From contig CM043971.1 in assembly GCA_014529385.2 (NCBI GenBank), positions 55,871,209-55,935,208 of the forward strand: a stretch of DNA of 64,000 nucleotides. The letters run 5' to 3'. Origin of the DNA: Adiantum capillus-veneris. Lineage: Eukaryota > Streptophyta > Polypodiopsida > Polypodiales > Pteridaceae. The notes under the pieces were generated by a model that was not told the DNA's origin, made no database searches, and saw nothing but the letters and a program-made list of their open reading frames with translations. This document shows, one piece after another, positions 33,401-45,219 of this stretch. A program made the position numbers and the translations under genes. The first letter of the stretch is position 1; each line of letters starts with the position of its first letter.

Positions 33401-34130
33401 TTGTTCCAATTGCACCAAGCAAAGAGGAATGGAAAGGAGGCTACCAGTAGTGCAAACCACGAAGCAATCAATCTTCTCCATCCTATCAACAAGCAAATGC
33501 TACAAGTAGCATGCAAGGCGTTAAGCAAATTTGGGTACCAAAAGCACAGCTTAAGGACAAGCCTATTCAAATTTGGGTGCCAAAAACATCATCGATTGTA
33601 CCAAAGATGGTTCCCAGGTTCAAAACACAAAGAGGAGCATCTTCGAGCAAAGAACCTAAAACAAAATGGATTTGAAAGAAAAAGGAGCACTTATCTTCTC
33701 CTCAAACTGCAAAATCGATAAAGCAATGGAGAGTTAAGTCTCAAAAGACTCAACCACAACATTCTAACCAAGACAAACCAAGATACCAATGGTGGGTAAA
33801 AGCTCCACCACAACCATCATTATTGATATCAACAGCTCAGGAAATTAGTGTGCCAAAGCATCCTAATGGTACAATCAAGCAAACAGCACACAAGCTATAA
33901 TATTTGCTCTTTGGAAGACAGCAAAAGAAAACCTCGACATCAGAAACCCTTGAGTTAATTACTCAAGACCGAACTCTTGCACAGCATAATGGTTTGAATT
34001 GCATTAATCTTCACAGCACGGTAGAGCCAACCAAGGCTATGCATAGACACGATTGTTCAACCCATGCACACAGTTTTTCCGGAGTACGCCATCTAGGAGG
34101 GGTGGACAGGAACTAAATAATTAAGGGCAA
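33401..34130 (+). pseudogene. C-terminal tail of the gypsy polyprotein, low complexity
   Basis: One frame gives basic, Gln/Pro/Ser-rich sequence with a repeated IWVPK motif (KQIWVPKAQ, IQIWVPKTSS) and RYQWWVKAPPQPS. Stops TAG 33448 and TGA about 33675 interrupt it. No family is recognised; it may be the end of the pol extension. Confidence 0.45.
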
Positions 34131-36298
34131 TGTTTGAAGAGGGAGGAACAAGTTTGATGTTAACGTGCGACTTTTTGCAAAATTACCTAATAATGCCCTT
34201 AACAAGTCATCAATAGGGGGAATTTAACTGATAACATCTCCTGATGAGTGTAAATAGTGTATATACTATGAAAAAATCATCAAAAAATGATCTTTTTTGG
34301 GTTATTTTTCATCATTTTCTTGATATTGGGACTTAAAAATGGAGAAATCCAACAAAAAACAATAAAGTTGTGTTTTCCAATAGATCTTCTTAGTTACGAG
34401 ATTTTCACTTTGCTTTTTTAGCGCATTTTGTTATTTTCTTTGATTTTATTAATAAACAAGTCAAAAATTAATAATAAATCGCAAATGAGCTCAGATGGAA
34501 AAACTGAAGATACATTGATGATCAGAAGGACAAAGCGGACAGGCACAAAAAATTTCAATCAACTCGACAGATGGAAGCGGGAAGCCTAAATTAGGTGGCC
34601 AAGGCCTCCTTTCGCAAATTCTTGCAAAATGAGCTACAAGAATCCAATTGAAGAAATTTTTGAGTCTATAGATTTCACGGCCTAGTAGGACTAACAGGGA
34701 AATTTGGGAAAAAATGGTTAGGGAAGTCCGAGTATAGATATCCAAGGTAGTCTAAAATCACCTCATTTCCACTAGTTGCCCTTGGAGAAGAGAGCTCTCG
34801 ACCTTCTTCGCGCGCGATTTTCAGAGTCCACAGTCGCCCGTTTACAACACCGTCTCATACAAGACATGAGGGATAAGTTCTATGCTTATCAATGATCAAC
34901 TCTATATGGCCGGTAGTTAGTCTAAGCCCATGGAAAAAACCCTAGAAACAGAGCAGTGCACGAAGTTCTATGACCAAAAATTGACCATAGCGGCCAGTCA
35001 GCTCAACCAAATCGGACGAGACTTGATCTGTAGCATGCCCCTATATAATAGAACACTTCTATATCACCAAATGACCATTCGGCCGGAGTCGAGTGGGGTC
35101 CCAAGCAAAAAAACTAGGTTTTTGCCAGATGCCAGAATTGGATTGTGACTCCACAAACAGCTTATAGACTGTATCTATACACAATGTACATGGATGGTTT
35201 CATAAAAACAATCAAGGAAAGCTCTCGACAAGCAGAAAATAGCTTGAAGGCTACAAAGCGTTAAATTTGACATATTAAGTCAAACTGACTCCAAATGGGC
35301 CAAAATTGGATGGGTAGCTTCAGGACTATGTAGCGGACAAGTCCATAGCTTCAAAAGTGACGAACCAACTCCACAGGCCATGTAGTCACAAAAATTGGTG
35401 ATTTCAGAATCGACAAAGCAGAAGTGATGTCGACACGACAAAACTCTACCAGATTCAATTTAGGACTTGTTTTAGGTGTATTGACTATGTTTAGGTCAAA
35501 AAATTGTCAAGTTTAGCAAAATTTTGATTGCTGTAAATAATCGCGATTATTTGCTTTTGTAATTTTTTGGCTTGAAAATGGTACCTTCACCTCACCTATC
35601 ACTTGTACACATCTATTACATGCCACATTTCAAGTATGAGCCAAAATGATCAAGGAAAACTTGGAAAATTGTCAAAAAACGCAAAGAAGTCTTTCCAAAC
35701 CAATTTCAGAGTTATCTGTCACATTTTTTCATCCAAATCACACCATATCTCACACGCAAGGTCTACATCATTCCTAGATTCAAGCTACACCAAAAAATGT
35801 TCATTTTGATGAAAAAGTTAATAATTGCAATTATTTACTTTCTTGCCAAAATGGGAGAAAATTGCAACTTTGACCTTATGGGACCAAAGCACATGATATC
35901 CCAAGTCCACTGACCAAAGTTGAGCAAGTTTGGATCTCAAAATCCCTTTAGATCTATTGTTTCAGAGAATTAAAGCCTAAATCTGGTACCATTTCCACCC
36001 AGTGCACTCAAATGAGCCCACACTTCACTCAAAGTATCTAATTGCTATATATTTCAAGCCTATGATGTCAAAAATGCAAAAAGTTGGAAAAAATCCCCAG
36101 CTATAAATAATTGCGATTATTTACTTTTGTTGCAAATTTCTGGTTGAACTTTACGGTTTTGATCTTTACATATTTTTATGCATCTATGCATGCTCCAAAG
36201 TTGATTTGAAGCAAATTGGACTCAATTTGTCAGCAACTCAGACTGAAGGGCATTTCAGAGGGAAATTTAAAGAAATTTTATAACATTGACACTGTATT
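34131..36298 (+). other. Gypsy non-coding spacer with three more 284-bp repeats
   Basis: No coding. Copies of the 22-bp palindrome at 35533, 35817 and 36102 are spaced 284 and 285 bases, the same period as in the leader 11 kb upstream. Confidence 0.75.
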
Positions 36299-36515
36299 TC
36301 CCTAACAAGAGCAATGCAAGCTGTGGAGAAGGCCAAGGAAAGGCTATCCCAAAAAGAAAAGTTGCAAGAGCGCCTGTCACCCTACCAACTGAACCCAAGT
36401 TCAGTGAAGATGGCAAAAGCAACATACTTGTCAAGAGAAAAACTTGAGAAAAACAATACAATAGTTTTCATTGGCAGGTTTAAGAGTGAAGAAGGACGCC
36501 AAGTAGAGTTGCAGA

Positions 36516-36709
36516 CGTTGGGGTAAAGCCCCATGTGGCCGGTTAGGCCACATGCCTACCCACTATACTTATTCATTATATACATAATAGAATAAGGGGG
36601 CTCACATGTAGAGAGTGAGTTTTAGCCCCTGCAAAAACAAGGTCTCCTCTTCTCCTCTCTCCTCCATTGCTGCACACACACTCACACATGTTCCCGCTCA
36701 CGCACTTCA
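36516..36709 (+). repeat. Copia 4 5' LTR
   Basis: CGTTGGGGTAAAGCCCC (first base C for T) to CGCACTTCA, 194 bp. Confidence 0.85.
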
Positions 36710-36827
36710 ACTGGTATTAGAGCTTAGGGATTGGGAGCACCATTGGAGCTCATCAGGAAGGCAAGAAGAGAAGCAGCAAAAACTGTAGCACGTTTTTGCA
36801 GATCTGTTTTGGCCTACCAAAACGTCT

Positions 36828-37335
36828 TCATTCAAGCCGATTCCCACGATTCCTGACCAGTTTTTTGTCCTCTTCAACTTTGCAGAAGAAAGTTTTCTCA
36901 AAATCCTTATCAGTTTTGAGATATGTCACTCAGACTACCTGCACATCTAGGGTACACAGGTGCAGATTTTTACAGATCTGTTTTGACCTGTATAAACAGT
37001 ACATTTCAGGTCCATTCCCGTCATGCCCAACCATTTTTGCATGGTCTACAACTTTGCAGAAGGAAGTTTCTGCAAATTTGGAAGCTGATTTGGATGCTCT
37101 TTGATACACATTCGGTACATGCTTCATTCAAGCCAATTCCCATGATTCCTAACCGGTTTTTGTCCTCTTCAACTTTGCAGAAGAAAGTTTTCTCAAAATC
37201 TTTACCAATTTTGAGATACGTCACTCAGACTGCCTACACGTCTAGGGTACACAGGTGCAGATTTTTACAGATCTGTTTTGACCTGTATAAACAGTACATT
37301 TCAGGTCCATTCCCATCGTGCCCAACTGATTTCTA
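36828..37335. repeat. Tandem duplication in the Copia 4 leader
   Basis: CATTCAAGCCGATTCCCACG at about 36831 and CATTCAAGCCAATTCCCATG at about 37127 start two copies, unit about 296 bp. Each contains CAACTTTGCAGAAGAAAGTT and CAGATCTGTTTTGACCTG. A shorter piece (GCTGATTTGGATGCTCTTTG) recurs at 37742. Confidence 0.85.
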
Positions 37336-38560
37336 ATGATCTACAACTTTGCAGAAGGAAGTTTTTGCAAATTCTGCACGGTTTGGAAGATATGGACTGA
37401 CAGGCTGCAGGGTATTCAGAAAGTTGAAGATTATGTATGCATATTGTGGTGATTTTCTACATTCGGAGAGCTCGGATTGAGCTTTGTCATCCTCTTGTTT
37501 TGCGCATTGATGTTTTGCTCTTAGTGAAGAGAGTGTGGGTTGATATTTTCAACACATTTGTGCGCATACCTTGAGAACACTTTGTGGATGTATGCATTCT
37601 TGTGGACTCTCAGGTTCGAGAGTGGCTTCATCACAGGTTATGTGCATTGACTTATGCGATTGAGCAGATTTCGGAAAGTGTGGTGCACAAATTTGCAGAG
37701 AGTTTTGCAAGCATTTTTGGCATGATTGTGAGATGAATTTCCAGCTGATTTGGATGCTCTTTGATACACATTCGGTACGTGCTTGATGCTCGTTTATATT
37801 GCCATGTGGATGCACATGATGTGAGCTTTTCGGTGGATCACATTCTTTGCCTTGCAATGGCACATGTGAGCTGATTTTCAGCTATTTTGAGCATTAATTT
37901 GTGTCATATTTTGGTTGGTTTGCATCCAAGTTTATGCTAGTATATGCTTCACTTGTAAAGTGCGGTTGATGCACTTTGTGTTTTGGATTACAGGATTCTT
38001 TTCCAAGTTTAAGGAGTTGAGACTTTGAGGTAGCTCATGTATACTTGAGTGCGGATTTTGTGCATGATTTGCTCATGGTTTTGAGCATGTTTATGGCATG
38101 TATGGTTATTATGGTTAGATAACCAAATACTGCCGAAACTCTGCCGGATTTTTCTTGCGAGTTTATTTGTTTATGCGCATGGTTTTCAATCGTGTTTTGA
38201 TTGCATTTGGCACTCAGTGGTTGCTTTGCCATAGTGTTTTGGCATCGCATTGTGAGAGTGTTTGCTCACCGGATTATGTCATTTGACATGTATGTGGTAA
38301 TCTTTTCAGGAGGGAAATTGTTGAAGATAGTTTCATCGATTACCACATAGTGCTCTTGGATTAGAGCAAGTGTTTTGGCATCATTTGAGCGGTTTTGCTC
38401 ACTTGTTTCGTTACATTGATCGCCATATTTGTTGATGCTTCTCTTAGACAGCTTATGCTAGCTTATGTTGTATTTTGACAGTACTTGGTGTATGAGTTAG
38501 CCAGGCTTTGGCTATTGTCAATTGATCGACTTGTGCTTGGTCTTGTCATAGGTTATCGCC

Positions 38561-40177
38561 ATGGATTTGGCATGTACATCATTGTCAAGGTTTGTGATTT
38601 TCCAGAAAAAGTTTGATGGTTTAAACTTTGAGCATTGGAAAGCAGGTATGCGTGATGCCTTGACTCAGTTGGGCCAAGTTTTGACACTATAGGGCATGGA
38701 TGCTAGGCCAGAGTCTATGACTGACGATGAGTGGGAGGACTTGGATGAGCTTGCACGTTCAACAATCATGTTACACCTTGGTGAGTCTGTCTATCGCATT
38801 GGTTTGGATGCATGTACAACTAGAGAGTTATGGCAAAGATTGTGCAATTCTTTTGGCACAAACGAGTCTAGAGAGATGCCTACAGTCAAAGGACGATCTT
38901 GCAGACATAGAGATGTTGTGTGTTGGCATTGTGGTCATACAAGGCATGTACGTAGGCATTGTTTTCGATGGATGAGACAGCGCAGGAGACGGCACAAGAG
39001 GGATGCTATCACTTTGGATGATGTGGGAGTAGATGTAGCGTATGTGGCTACGCATGACAGAGATGTCGACTTTGCTTCCATGTTTACTCTTGACTTTCTT
39101 ATGTCAGCTTTTGACGACACATTACCTTCGCATTGGATACTAGATGTGAGTGCTAGGTTTCACGTCACGCCGAGTCGTGAGTGGTTTAGCACTTATGCTA
39201 GTGGTATGCTTGGACGTGTGTGTCTAGCTGATGGTTCGGTGCATGACATAGTTGGTGCAGGAGATGTCAGACTATCGTTGCCGAGTCATGCATCATATGT
39301 GTTGTGAGATGTACGCCATGTGTCAGGTTTGACGCAGAGCTTGATCTCTGTGAGTCACTTACGAGACAGCGGATGCCAGGTAGTGTTGGATGAGCATAGT
39401 TTCCGATTGCATCGTGGACAGCTAGTCATAGCTAGAGGTGCTAGTGTTGGCATGATTCATGCGATGAGAGTACGTCATGTGCGAGACACCACAGTTTTTG
39501 CGAGTACACAGCCATGCAGAGAGACGAGGCATGTCTCGTTTGCAGATAGGTTGCATGATGCTCCAATTTGTGAGCATGTTGAGCCAGTTGTGCAGATAGT
39601 TGTACAACAGGGCATGTCATTCGTGGATACGATGACGAATATGGATGACTTGAGTGTTGAGGATTCAGCCGTGATTCAGTCATTCATGGATATGCTTAGG
39701 CCAGAGGCTGATGTATGTGAGTTAGAGCTAGGCATTGCTCTTACCACACAGGGTTCAAGACAGATAGATGCTCTTGGTGCACATGTGACATGCGATGAAC
39801 ACGAGGATGGATTCCAAGGATCGGAGTTCGGGTGTCAGGGTGATTTTCATGAGTGGAGTTCTGAGCCAGGTTTGACTGAGATGGTCAAATTGGCAGATAT
39901 TGCTAGGATTGCATCAGCATTCGGGAGTCTCATGTACGAGATACTCATCTCAAGACCCGACATTGCATTTGCAGTAGGTGCATTTGCAGTGGGAGCAGTT
40001 AGTCGTGCAATGACTGACGTTGGCCTTGAGCATAGGGGTACTTTGCAGCGTATGGTGAGATACCTGCAAGATGTGTGCGGCGGCTTTGGTGAGGAGTATG
40101 GTGTCGATCGCTCTATACTTCCTCTACAATTAGAGCTGGATGCACACAGATTCAGTGAGCTAGTGGACGTTGGTTGA
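38561..40177 (+). pseudogene. Copia 4 gag-protease-RNase H fusion remnant
   Basis: Start ATG 38561 (GCCATGG). Gag: FDGLNFEHWKAGMRDALTQL, then DDEWEDLDELARSTIMLHL and TTRELWQRLCNSFG. A direct jump leads to the zinc knuckle CWHCGHTRHVRRHC, protease-like HWILDVSARFHVTPSREWF (DSG has become DVS) and LTQSLISVSHLRDSGCQVVL. Sequence unlike copia pol follows, then a degenerate RT/RNase H junction (GSLMYEILISRPDIAFAVGA). Stops: TAG 38690 and TGA 39305. The long open frame 39320-40177 lacks integrase and RT. Confidence 0.75.
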
Positions 40178-40260
40178 GGTCATACTTGTGATGGCCTTGT
40201 ACAGGTTTTGTACGGTTTTCTTTTCTCTCTCATGGCCACATTGGCCTTTATGTGGGAGGT

Positions 40261-40436
40261 TGTTGGGGTAAAACCCCATGTGGCCGGTTAGGCCAGGTGC
40301 CCCGCCCACTATGCTTATTCATATGTACATAATAGAATAAGGGGGCTCACATGTAGAGAGTGATTTTTAGCCCCTGCAAACACAAGGTCTCCTCTCTCCT
40401 CCATTGATGCACACATGCTCCCGCTCGCGTACTTCA
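40261..40436 (+). repeat. Copia 4 3' LTR
   Basis: TGTTGGGGTAAAACCCC to CGTACTTCA, 176 bp. Confidence 0.87.
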
Positions 40437-43400
40437 GCACATGCTACCAAAAGAGATATACGATGTAGTTGTCAAGCTAGACACAAAGAAAGCTAACAAA
40501 AGGCTGGGCCTCAGGGAATTCTATGACCAAGAACCATGCGGAGTAGATTTCTAGAAAGCCTATGAGCTACTGTCTACAATTAAAGAAGACGGGTCAGCCC
40601 AAATCACTGACCAACAAGGGCAGAAAGTAGAAGTGGTAATCACAAAGGAAATTGTGGCCGAGGAACTGAAGTTTCCAACTGAAGGAATGACAATGCAAGC
40701 CCAGGACAGAAAGACAGCAAGCACCTTCACCAAGGAGACTGCTGCTACTTTTGCCGACCTCATCCAACGGCAAGTGGAAGAACCAGCACGTCTGTACCAC
40801 CAGCACTTCCACTTTCTAGCAAAGAGACTGCCACGGTACACCACACCAAATCATGCAGTTGCGACTACATTCACCCAAGTGTTGAAGTCGACAACCAGGC
40901 AACCAACTGATCATGCGCCATATGTGCAGACAACACTGAAGGGCACCAAGAAAGAAGGTAAAATCACCTATCTGGGTGCACCTGAAGTACTGACAGGAGT
41001 AGCATACCATACTATTGTCATGGCCGACAATTTGCCGCCAGCCCCAGATCAAAACACATGGATTGTGTCTGCACAGCCTTCTCCAAGAACTACACGTTCG
41101 TCAAAGAGAGTTTACAAGTCAGATGAAGAATCGACAGAAAGCTCTTATGAAGCTCATAGCAGTGAGAGCTCGAACAATGAAGAGAGGAGGGCTAGGATTG
41201 AAGAGATGAAGAAAAAAGCAGTAATTGCACACCAAGAGGAACCTTAGCAGAAGAAGGCGAGGTTTGAAAGAGAAAAACAAACTTACAAAAGAAGCCACCA
41301 AGCTGCAAGTGAGGACTCAGAAAGGTGGGTTCCAAAAGAGATAAGGGGACCCAAAACTAAGAACCCTTGCAAGGAAAGAGGCAGAGGATCCCATAGACTT
41401 CCTTGAATGCATGTACGCAGAGCCAGAAGCCCTCAAATTAAAAGAAGCTCAAGAAGTCAAGAGAAAAGCAAAAGAAGATGCAGTAGAGCAACAAAGACAG
41501 GTAGAGGCTACGGAACAAAGTGAGACACAGCACGAATAAGAAGAAATGTCTCTGAAGCCTACCTCACCCTCTACAAAGCAGGCAGACCACCCAATGCCAA
41601 GCCCTCCCCCTTCACCAACAATTAGACCCAATGAGGGCGAGGAAGCCAAAGAAAAGGAGCCTAAACAGCAAGCAGCCAGTTTTGAGCAGCCCAAAGCAAC
41701 AGAAACAGAGGCCACACCATCTACGACCACCCAACAAGAAATGGACAAGGCATCCATGAAGCCTCAAGAAGCAAAGGCAGCCAAGGCAACCGCAACACCT
41801 CAAGGAGAGGTAGAACCCCCACTGCAACCACAAGCAGCCACCACAACACCACCCAAGGAGCCACACACAGAGACTATTGAAACATCTAAGTAGCCTATAG
41901 AGTGTGAAGAATGGGAGACAAATGACGAAGTCATCCTACAAGTTAATGAATATGCCAAGCAGATGCAGCAGATGACAGAAAAACTGCGAACAATAGTACT
42001 TAGCCGCAGTGCTAAGGCTAAAGAGCTAGAAATGGTCATCGATGCTCTACAAGGAGAATTAGATGACAGGATGAATGTCATCTCAGATCTACAAAGACAA
42101 GTCCAAGAGATGAAAGCTGAAGCCGAACAACACCAGCTAGCCAAAGAGAAGCAAAAATAAGAAATGGAGGAGCTGGGCAAACTTCTCACCATGTTATCAG
42201 ATGCTTGCAAGACCAAAGACCAACAATTGACATAGGTAACCAATAAACTCCTAACCACAACTCTATCAGTACAGAAGATCCAAGTTCCGCTCAACGTAGC
42301 AAATGCCTCTCTGCAATACTCAAAGCAAAGGATCAATGATCAAGTAGCCTTTTTGAGACAGATCAGAGAAAATCCTATTGTTGCCTTGATCAAAGGCACG
42401 GATGAAGCCTACAAGGCTTTGGAAAAGAGGAATAGGGATATGGAGCTAGAGCTAAAGTTGGAGCAATCACAGAGAAGAGACCTTGCACTAATGCGGGTAC
42501 AACTTGAAGAACAACTGCTCGTGGAGATAGCCGAGCTAAAAAGAGTCAATCAACTGCTGCGAGAGGGACAACCAGAGACACAAGAAGAAGCACGTACCTC
42601 AAAGCAACCAACTATCGAAATTCCCTCGGTCTCTTTTGCTGAGATGGAAACACAACCGACAGAAGGGCTAGGAGGAGAAGAAGAATTTCAAGTACCACTC
42701 GCAGATGCTGAGCAAGTGTCCATGGTCCAGCTATCTAAGTTTGAGGAAGAAGCACTCAAGGAGCAAGTTGCCCAGGAGACAAATGCCGAATGGAAAGCAG
42801 CGAACGGATTGGGCGTTGAGAGTTCTCCATTCAGTCAATGTCACTCAACTCACTCCCAACCAAATCAATGACAATGGCATCAACAATTATTGCCATATCC
42901 TTTGATTAAGGTAGAGCTATTACACGTCAAGGAAAGATTATACAAAGATATGCAAGCAGAAGGCGTAGAGGATGTCCACCCCAAGTGGAGAAAGAGCTGG
43001 TTGAACAAGAATCCACGATATCTGATTCTGTTCACAAGAGCACCTGCCGCACTTCAAAAAGACCCAACCTTTTGTCATGTACCACGAGTAAGGACATGGC
43101 AATCATATGAAGCACTAAGAAAGAAGTGGCCTACATGGTTGAACTATCCAAGATTGCCAACTCCAGGGCAGGGAACACCGACAGAGGAATACATGGTGAA
43201 AACCCTAACGGACACCATGACATTCGTCAAGAGTCTTCTTGACCTCTCATGTGCCATGCTATACAAGATCTGTCGAATGCTGCTCACATGTATTGAAGCT
43301 TTTGACGATCCAGAGCAAGTAGGGGCACCATGGAGGTCATTCCTCGAAGGCAATAAGGGTCTCTGCTACGACTTAAGTGGCTAGCCTTCTGAAGAAGTTC

Positions 43401-43644
43401 TTTATGGCTTCTACGCTCGATGCATGTTTTTGCCCTCAAGTACTATGTTGGCGTTTGAGGAAGCATTTTATGTAGGTTTCTGCACTTGGCGAAGATATTT
43501 GGGCCAGTGATCAGCAACCTAACCTCCAAATTTGTTGGCTATTCAGCCATTGAGCTTAAAAACAGAATCACCATGCAGTTCTTGCAGGTTCCTGACAAAG
43601 AGAGAAAACTAAGATATGAGAGAGCCTTACACGCACTTAAAGAC

Positions 43645-43680
43645 CGCCTCGCCAGCCGTTAACCCGCCAGCCGTTAACCC
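43645..43680. repeat. Short tandem duplication at the end of the gypsy ORF
   Basis: GCCAGCCGTTAACCC occurs twice in a row. The first copy contains the stop codon of the extra ORF. Confidence 0.85.
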
Positions 43681-43720
43681 AAAGCTGTGTCAAGGGACGA
43701 CACAGGCAAGGAGGGGAGAA

Positions 43721-44628
43721 TGTTAGCAGCAAGCTAACTCAGATATCATTTTTTTGAGCTTTCATTGTAAAAAAATTTATTATTTTGATGAATCGGGAAT
43801 ATTGTAACTCCTACTTTCCATATAAACTTTGTAATTGATGAGCCGGGGCTACAAGCTTCCATATTGTATCAACCTGTCTTTAGTTAGAGCTCGAGATTAT
43901 TAGTTTTGACCACCCAAACCTTGGCTAAGGTATAAAAGCCAATTTTTGTAAGTTTTTTATAAGTTTTGGATAATAGAAACACAGTGTGAGCCTACAGCTC
44001 TCACTTCTCTCCTTCTCGCGCTTCCTACTCCCTCACCGATTGTCACATTGCAATCACATCTGTTGCGTTGCAACCGCAGGTGAGAGCTCTACACATTGAC
44101 GTAAGCATTTCATGGTAATCCGTAGCATTTGGCTTCGTCGACCCACGGCCTAGTCTCATCATAAGTAGGAATTTAAGCTTTAAAATCAAAAACTAAGTAT
44201 AGGTGAGGTAATCGGGCATCATTGCTAAGCATTTAGATGCATTCTGGGTCGAAAATGACTAGGTCAAAAACTCACTGCTGTTAATAATCGTGATTTTTGC
44301 ACTTGACCTAAAGTAAGATTTGAGGCCATAAGCATGTGTGCTTAGGTCTTATAAACATGTCCTAGAAGTTTCGTAAAGTTTGGATGTTGTTTGATGCTGT
44401 AACGGATGTGATTTGTTTGTCGATGAGCCATTAGCTTTTGGTGATTTCAGTCATTTGAGTGTAGCTTGAGTTAGATGCAATTTGTTTGTTGTTTTCCAAG
44501 AGATTGACAACCTCTTGTAGCCTCTATGCACTAGTCGAGTCAGCTTCGTCCCATGGATTGAAAATTATATTCGTGGTTCTCGCTACGTCTGCAATAAGAT
44601 AGGAGTGAGGTTAGACACTCATCCCACA
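43721..44628 (+). repeat. Gypsy 3' LTR
   Basis: TGTTAGCAGCAAGCTAAC to CATCCCACA, 908 bp. It keeps about 120 bases missing from the 5' LTR, including a degenerate copy of the 22-bp palindrome at about 44280. Confidence 0.9.
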
Positions 44629-44633
44629 AGTTC

Positions 44634-44920
44634 TAATAAGGAAGTTGTGTGGTTATCCTCGTCTATTGGGAGATTTTTGTATACACTAGACTCCAGTGCT
44701 ACATTGTGACAGTCAGAGTGTGATTGCATTAGCAAAGAACTTCGTGTTTCACTCCAAGCCAAAACACATAGAGGTCGGGTACCATGTGGTACGGGATATT
44801 TTGGTTAGCAAACACATTGAGTTAGTCAAAGTTCACACGAATGAAAACCCAGTCAATGCTCTAACAAAGAACCTAGCCTCAGAGCAGTTCGGGAGCGGTT
44901 CGCACAATGCATAGAGATGA
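44634..44920 (+). pseudogene. Copia B RNase H, 3' remainder
   Basis: Continues the domain cut at 22147: CDSQSVIALAKN, HSKPKHIEVGYHVVRDILVS, VKVHTNENPVNALTKNLASE. A frameshift lies near 44690. A purine tract (AAGTGGGAGAT) precedes the 3' LTR at 45027. Confidence 0.8.
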
Positions 44921-45026
44921 TGGGTGTAGGATGAAGCTACAGTCATGCTTCATGTTTGTATAGTTGTGCAAAATAGCTCCTATATTCTTTAGCCACTTGG
45001 GCCAAGTTGGCCTTCAAGTGGGAGAT

Positions 45027-45219
45027 TGTTGGGTTTCAAGCCCCGTAGCCGGATATGGCCAGGCGGACAAGTGCCCACTTTACTTGTATTCTTGCTTATA
45101 AAGTAAATAAGGAGGGTGAGAGAAGTTACTCTCACAAGCTCCACCAAAAACAGAGTGTGATTCTTGCATCCCCTTCCCTTCTCTTCTTCACTCTCTTGCA
45201 CTCCATAGCCAATCCATCA
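45027..45219 (+). repeat. Copia B 3' LTR
   Basis: TGTTGGGTTTCAAGCCCC to GCCAATCCATCA, 193 bp, followed by TSD GTCCT. Confidence 0.88.

Larger units (their letters stand above)
36516..40436 (+). mobile_element. Copia 4: non-autonomous Ty1/copia element inside the gypsy ORF
   Basis: LTRs 36516-36709 and 40261-40436; flanking GCAGA (36511-36515) and GCACA (40437-40441) are a TSD with one change. PBS ACTGGTATTAGAGC at 36710; PPT TGTGGGAGGT before the 3' LTR. A long leader (36710-38560) holds tandem duplications. Coding is gag, zinc knuckle, protease and then RNase H only; integrase and RT are deleted, so it must have moved using another copia's enzymes. Confidence 0.88.
36314..43662 (+). pseudogene. 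Gypsy extra ORF (coiled-coil), split by Copia 4
   Basis: Starts MQAVEKAKERLSQKEKLQER at 36314. Copia 4 interrupts after GRQVEL; coding resumes at 40439 with MLPKEIYDVVVKLDTKKANK, and removing Copia 4 with one TSD keeps the frame. Next come an unrecognised globular-looking part (40640-41060), a Ser/Glu-rich linker, a Pro/Gln/Thr-rich stretch (41546-41890) and two strongly predicted coiled coils: QMTEKLRTIVLSRSAKAKEL (about 41967) and EKRNRDMELELKLEQSQRRD (about 42424). A C-terminal part follows (WRKSWLNKNPRYLILFTRAP; ending LHALKDRLASR, stop 43660). Stops: TAG 40552, 41245, 41891, 42233, 43382; TAA 41537, 42158; TGA 42869. No hydrophobic segment suits an envelope protein. Function unknown. Confidence 0.65.
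22148..44628 (+). mobile_element. Giant Ty3/gypsy element (Tat/Athila-like), inactive, with an extra 3' ORF
   Basis: LTRs 22148-22936 and 43721-44628; TSD AGTTC (22143-22147, 44629-44633); PBS at 22939; PPT GGAGGGGAGAA before the 3' LTR. Length is 22.5 kb, or about 18.6 kb without the nested Copia 4. Order: leader with 284-bp palindrome repeats, gag, PR, RT, RH, IN, a second retropepsin-like domain, a non-coding spacer with more 284-bp repeats, then a coiled-coil ORF. No chromodomain seen. The tRNA-Asp-like PBS suggests the Tat/Athila branch. Many stops and frameshifts make it dead. It interrupts Copia B RNase H, which resumes at 44634. Confidence 0.9.
7817..45219 (+). mobile_element. Copia B: Ty1/copia element carrying three younger insertions
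   Basis: The 5' LTR is in two pieces (7817-7884, 13040-13155) because Copia 2 landed in it; the 3' LTR is 45027-45219. TSD GTCCT on both sides. PBS TGGTATGAGAGCTC (about 13158) resembles the initiator tRNA-Met site. Coding parts are 18505-22147 and, beyond the gypsy insertion, 44634-44920. About 5.4 kb between PBS and gag (13170-18570) has no copia similarity and is probably further foreign DNA. Excluding the nested copies, the element is about 9.8 kb. It is dead: many stops, YVHD for YVDD in RT, and Lys for the integrase catalytic Glu. Confidence 0.88.

Noticed and set aside
33904-34116. 70-codon plus frame after gypsy pol
   Set aside because: Short, no domain, within the decayed tail; probably chance.
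36796-37336. Plus-strand frames of about 100-137 codons in the Copia 4 leader
   Set aside because: Their repetition comes from a 296-bp nucleotide duplication, and they match no domain.
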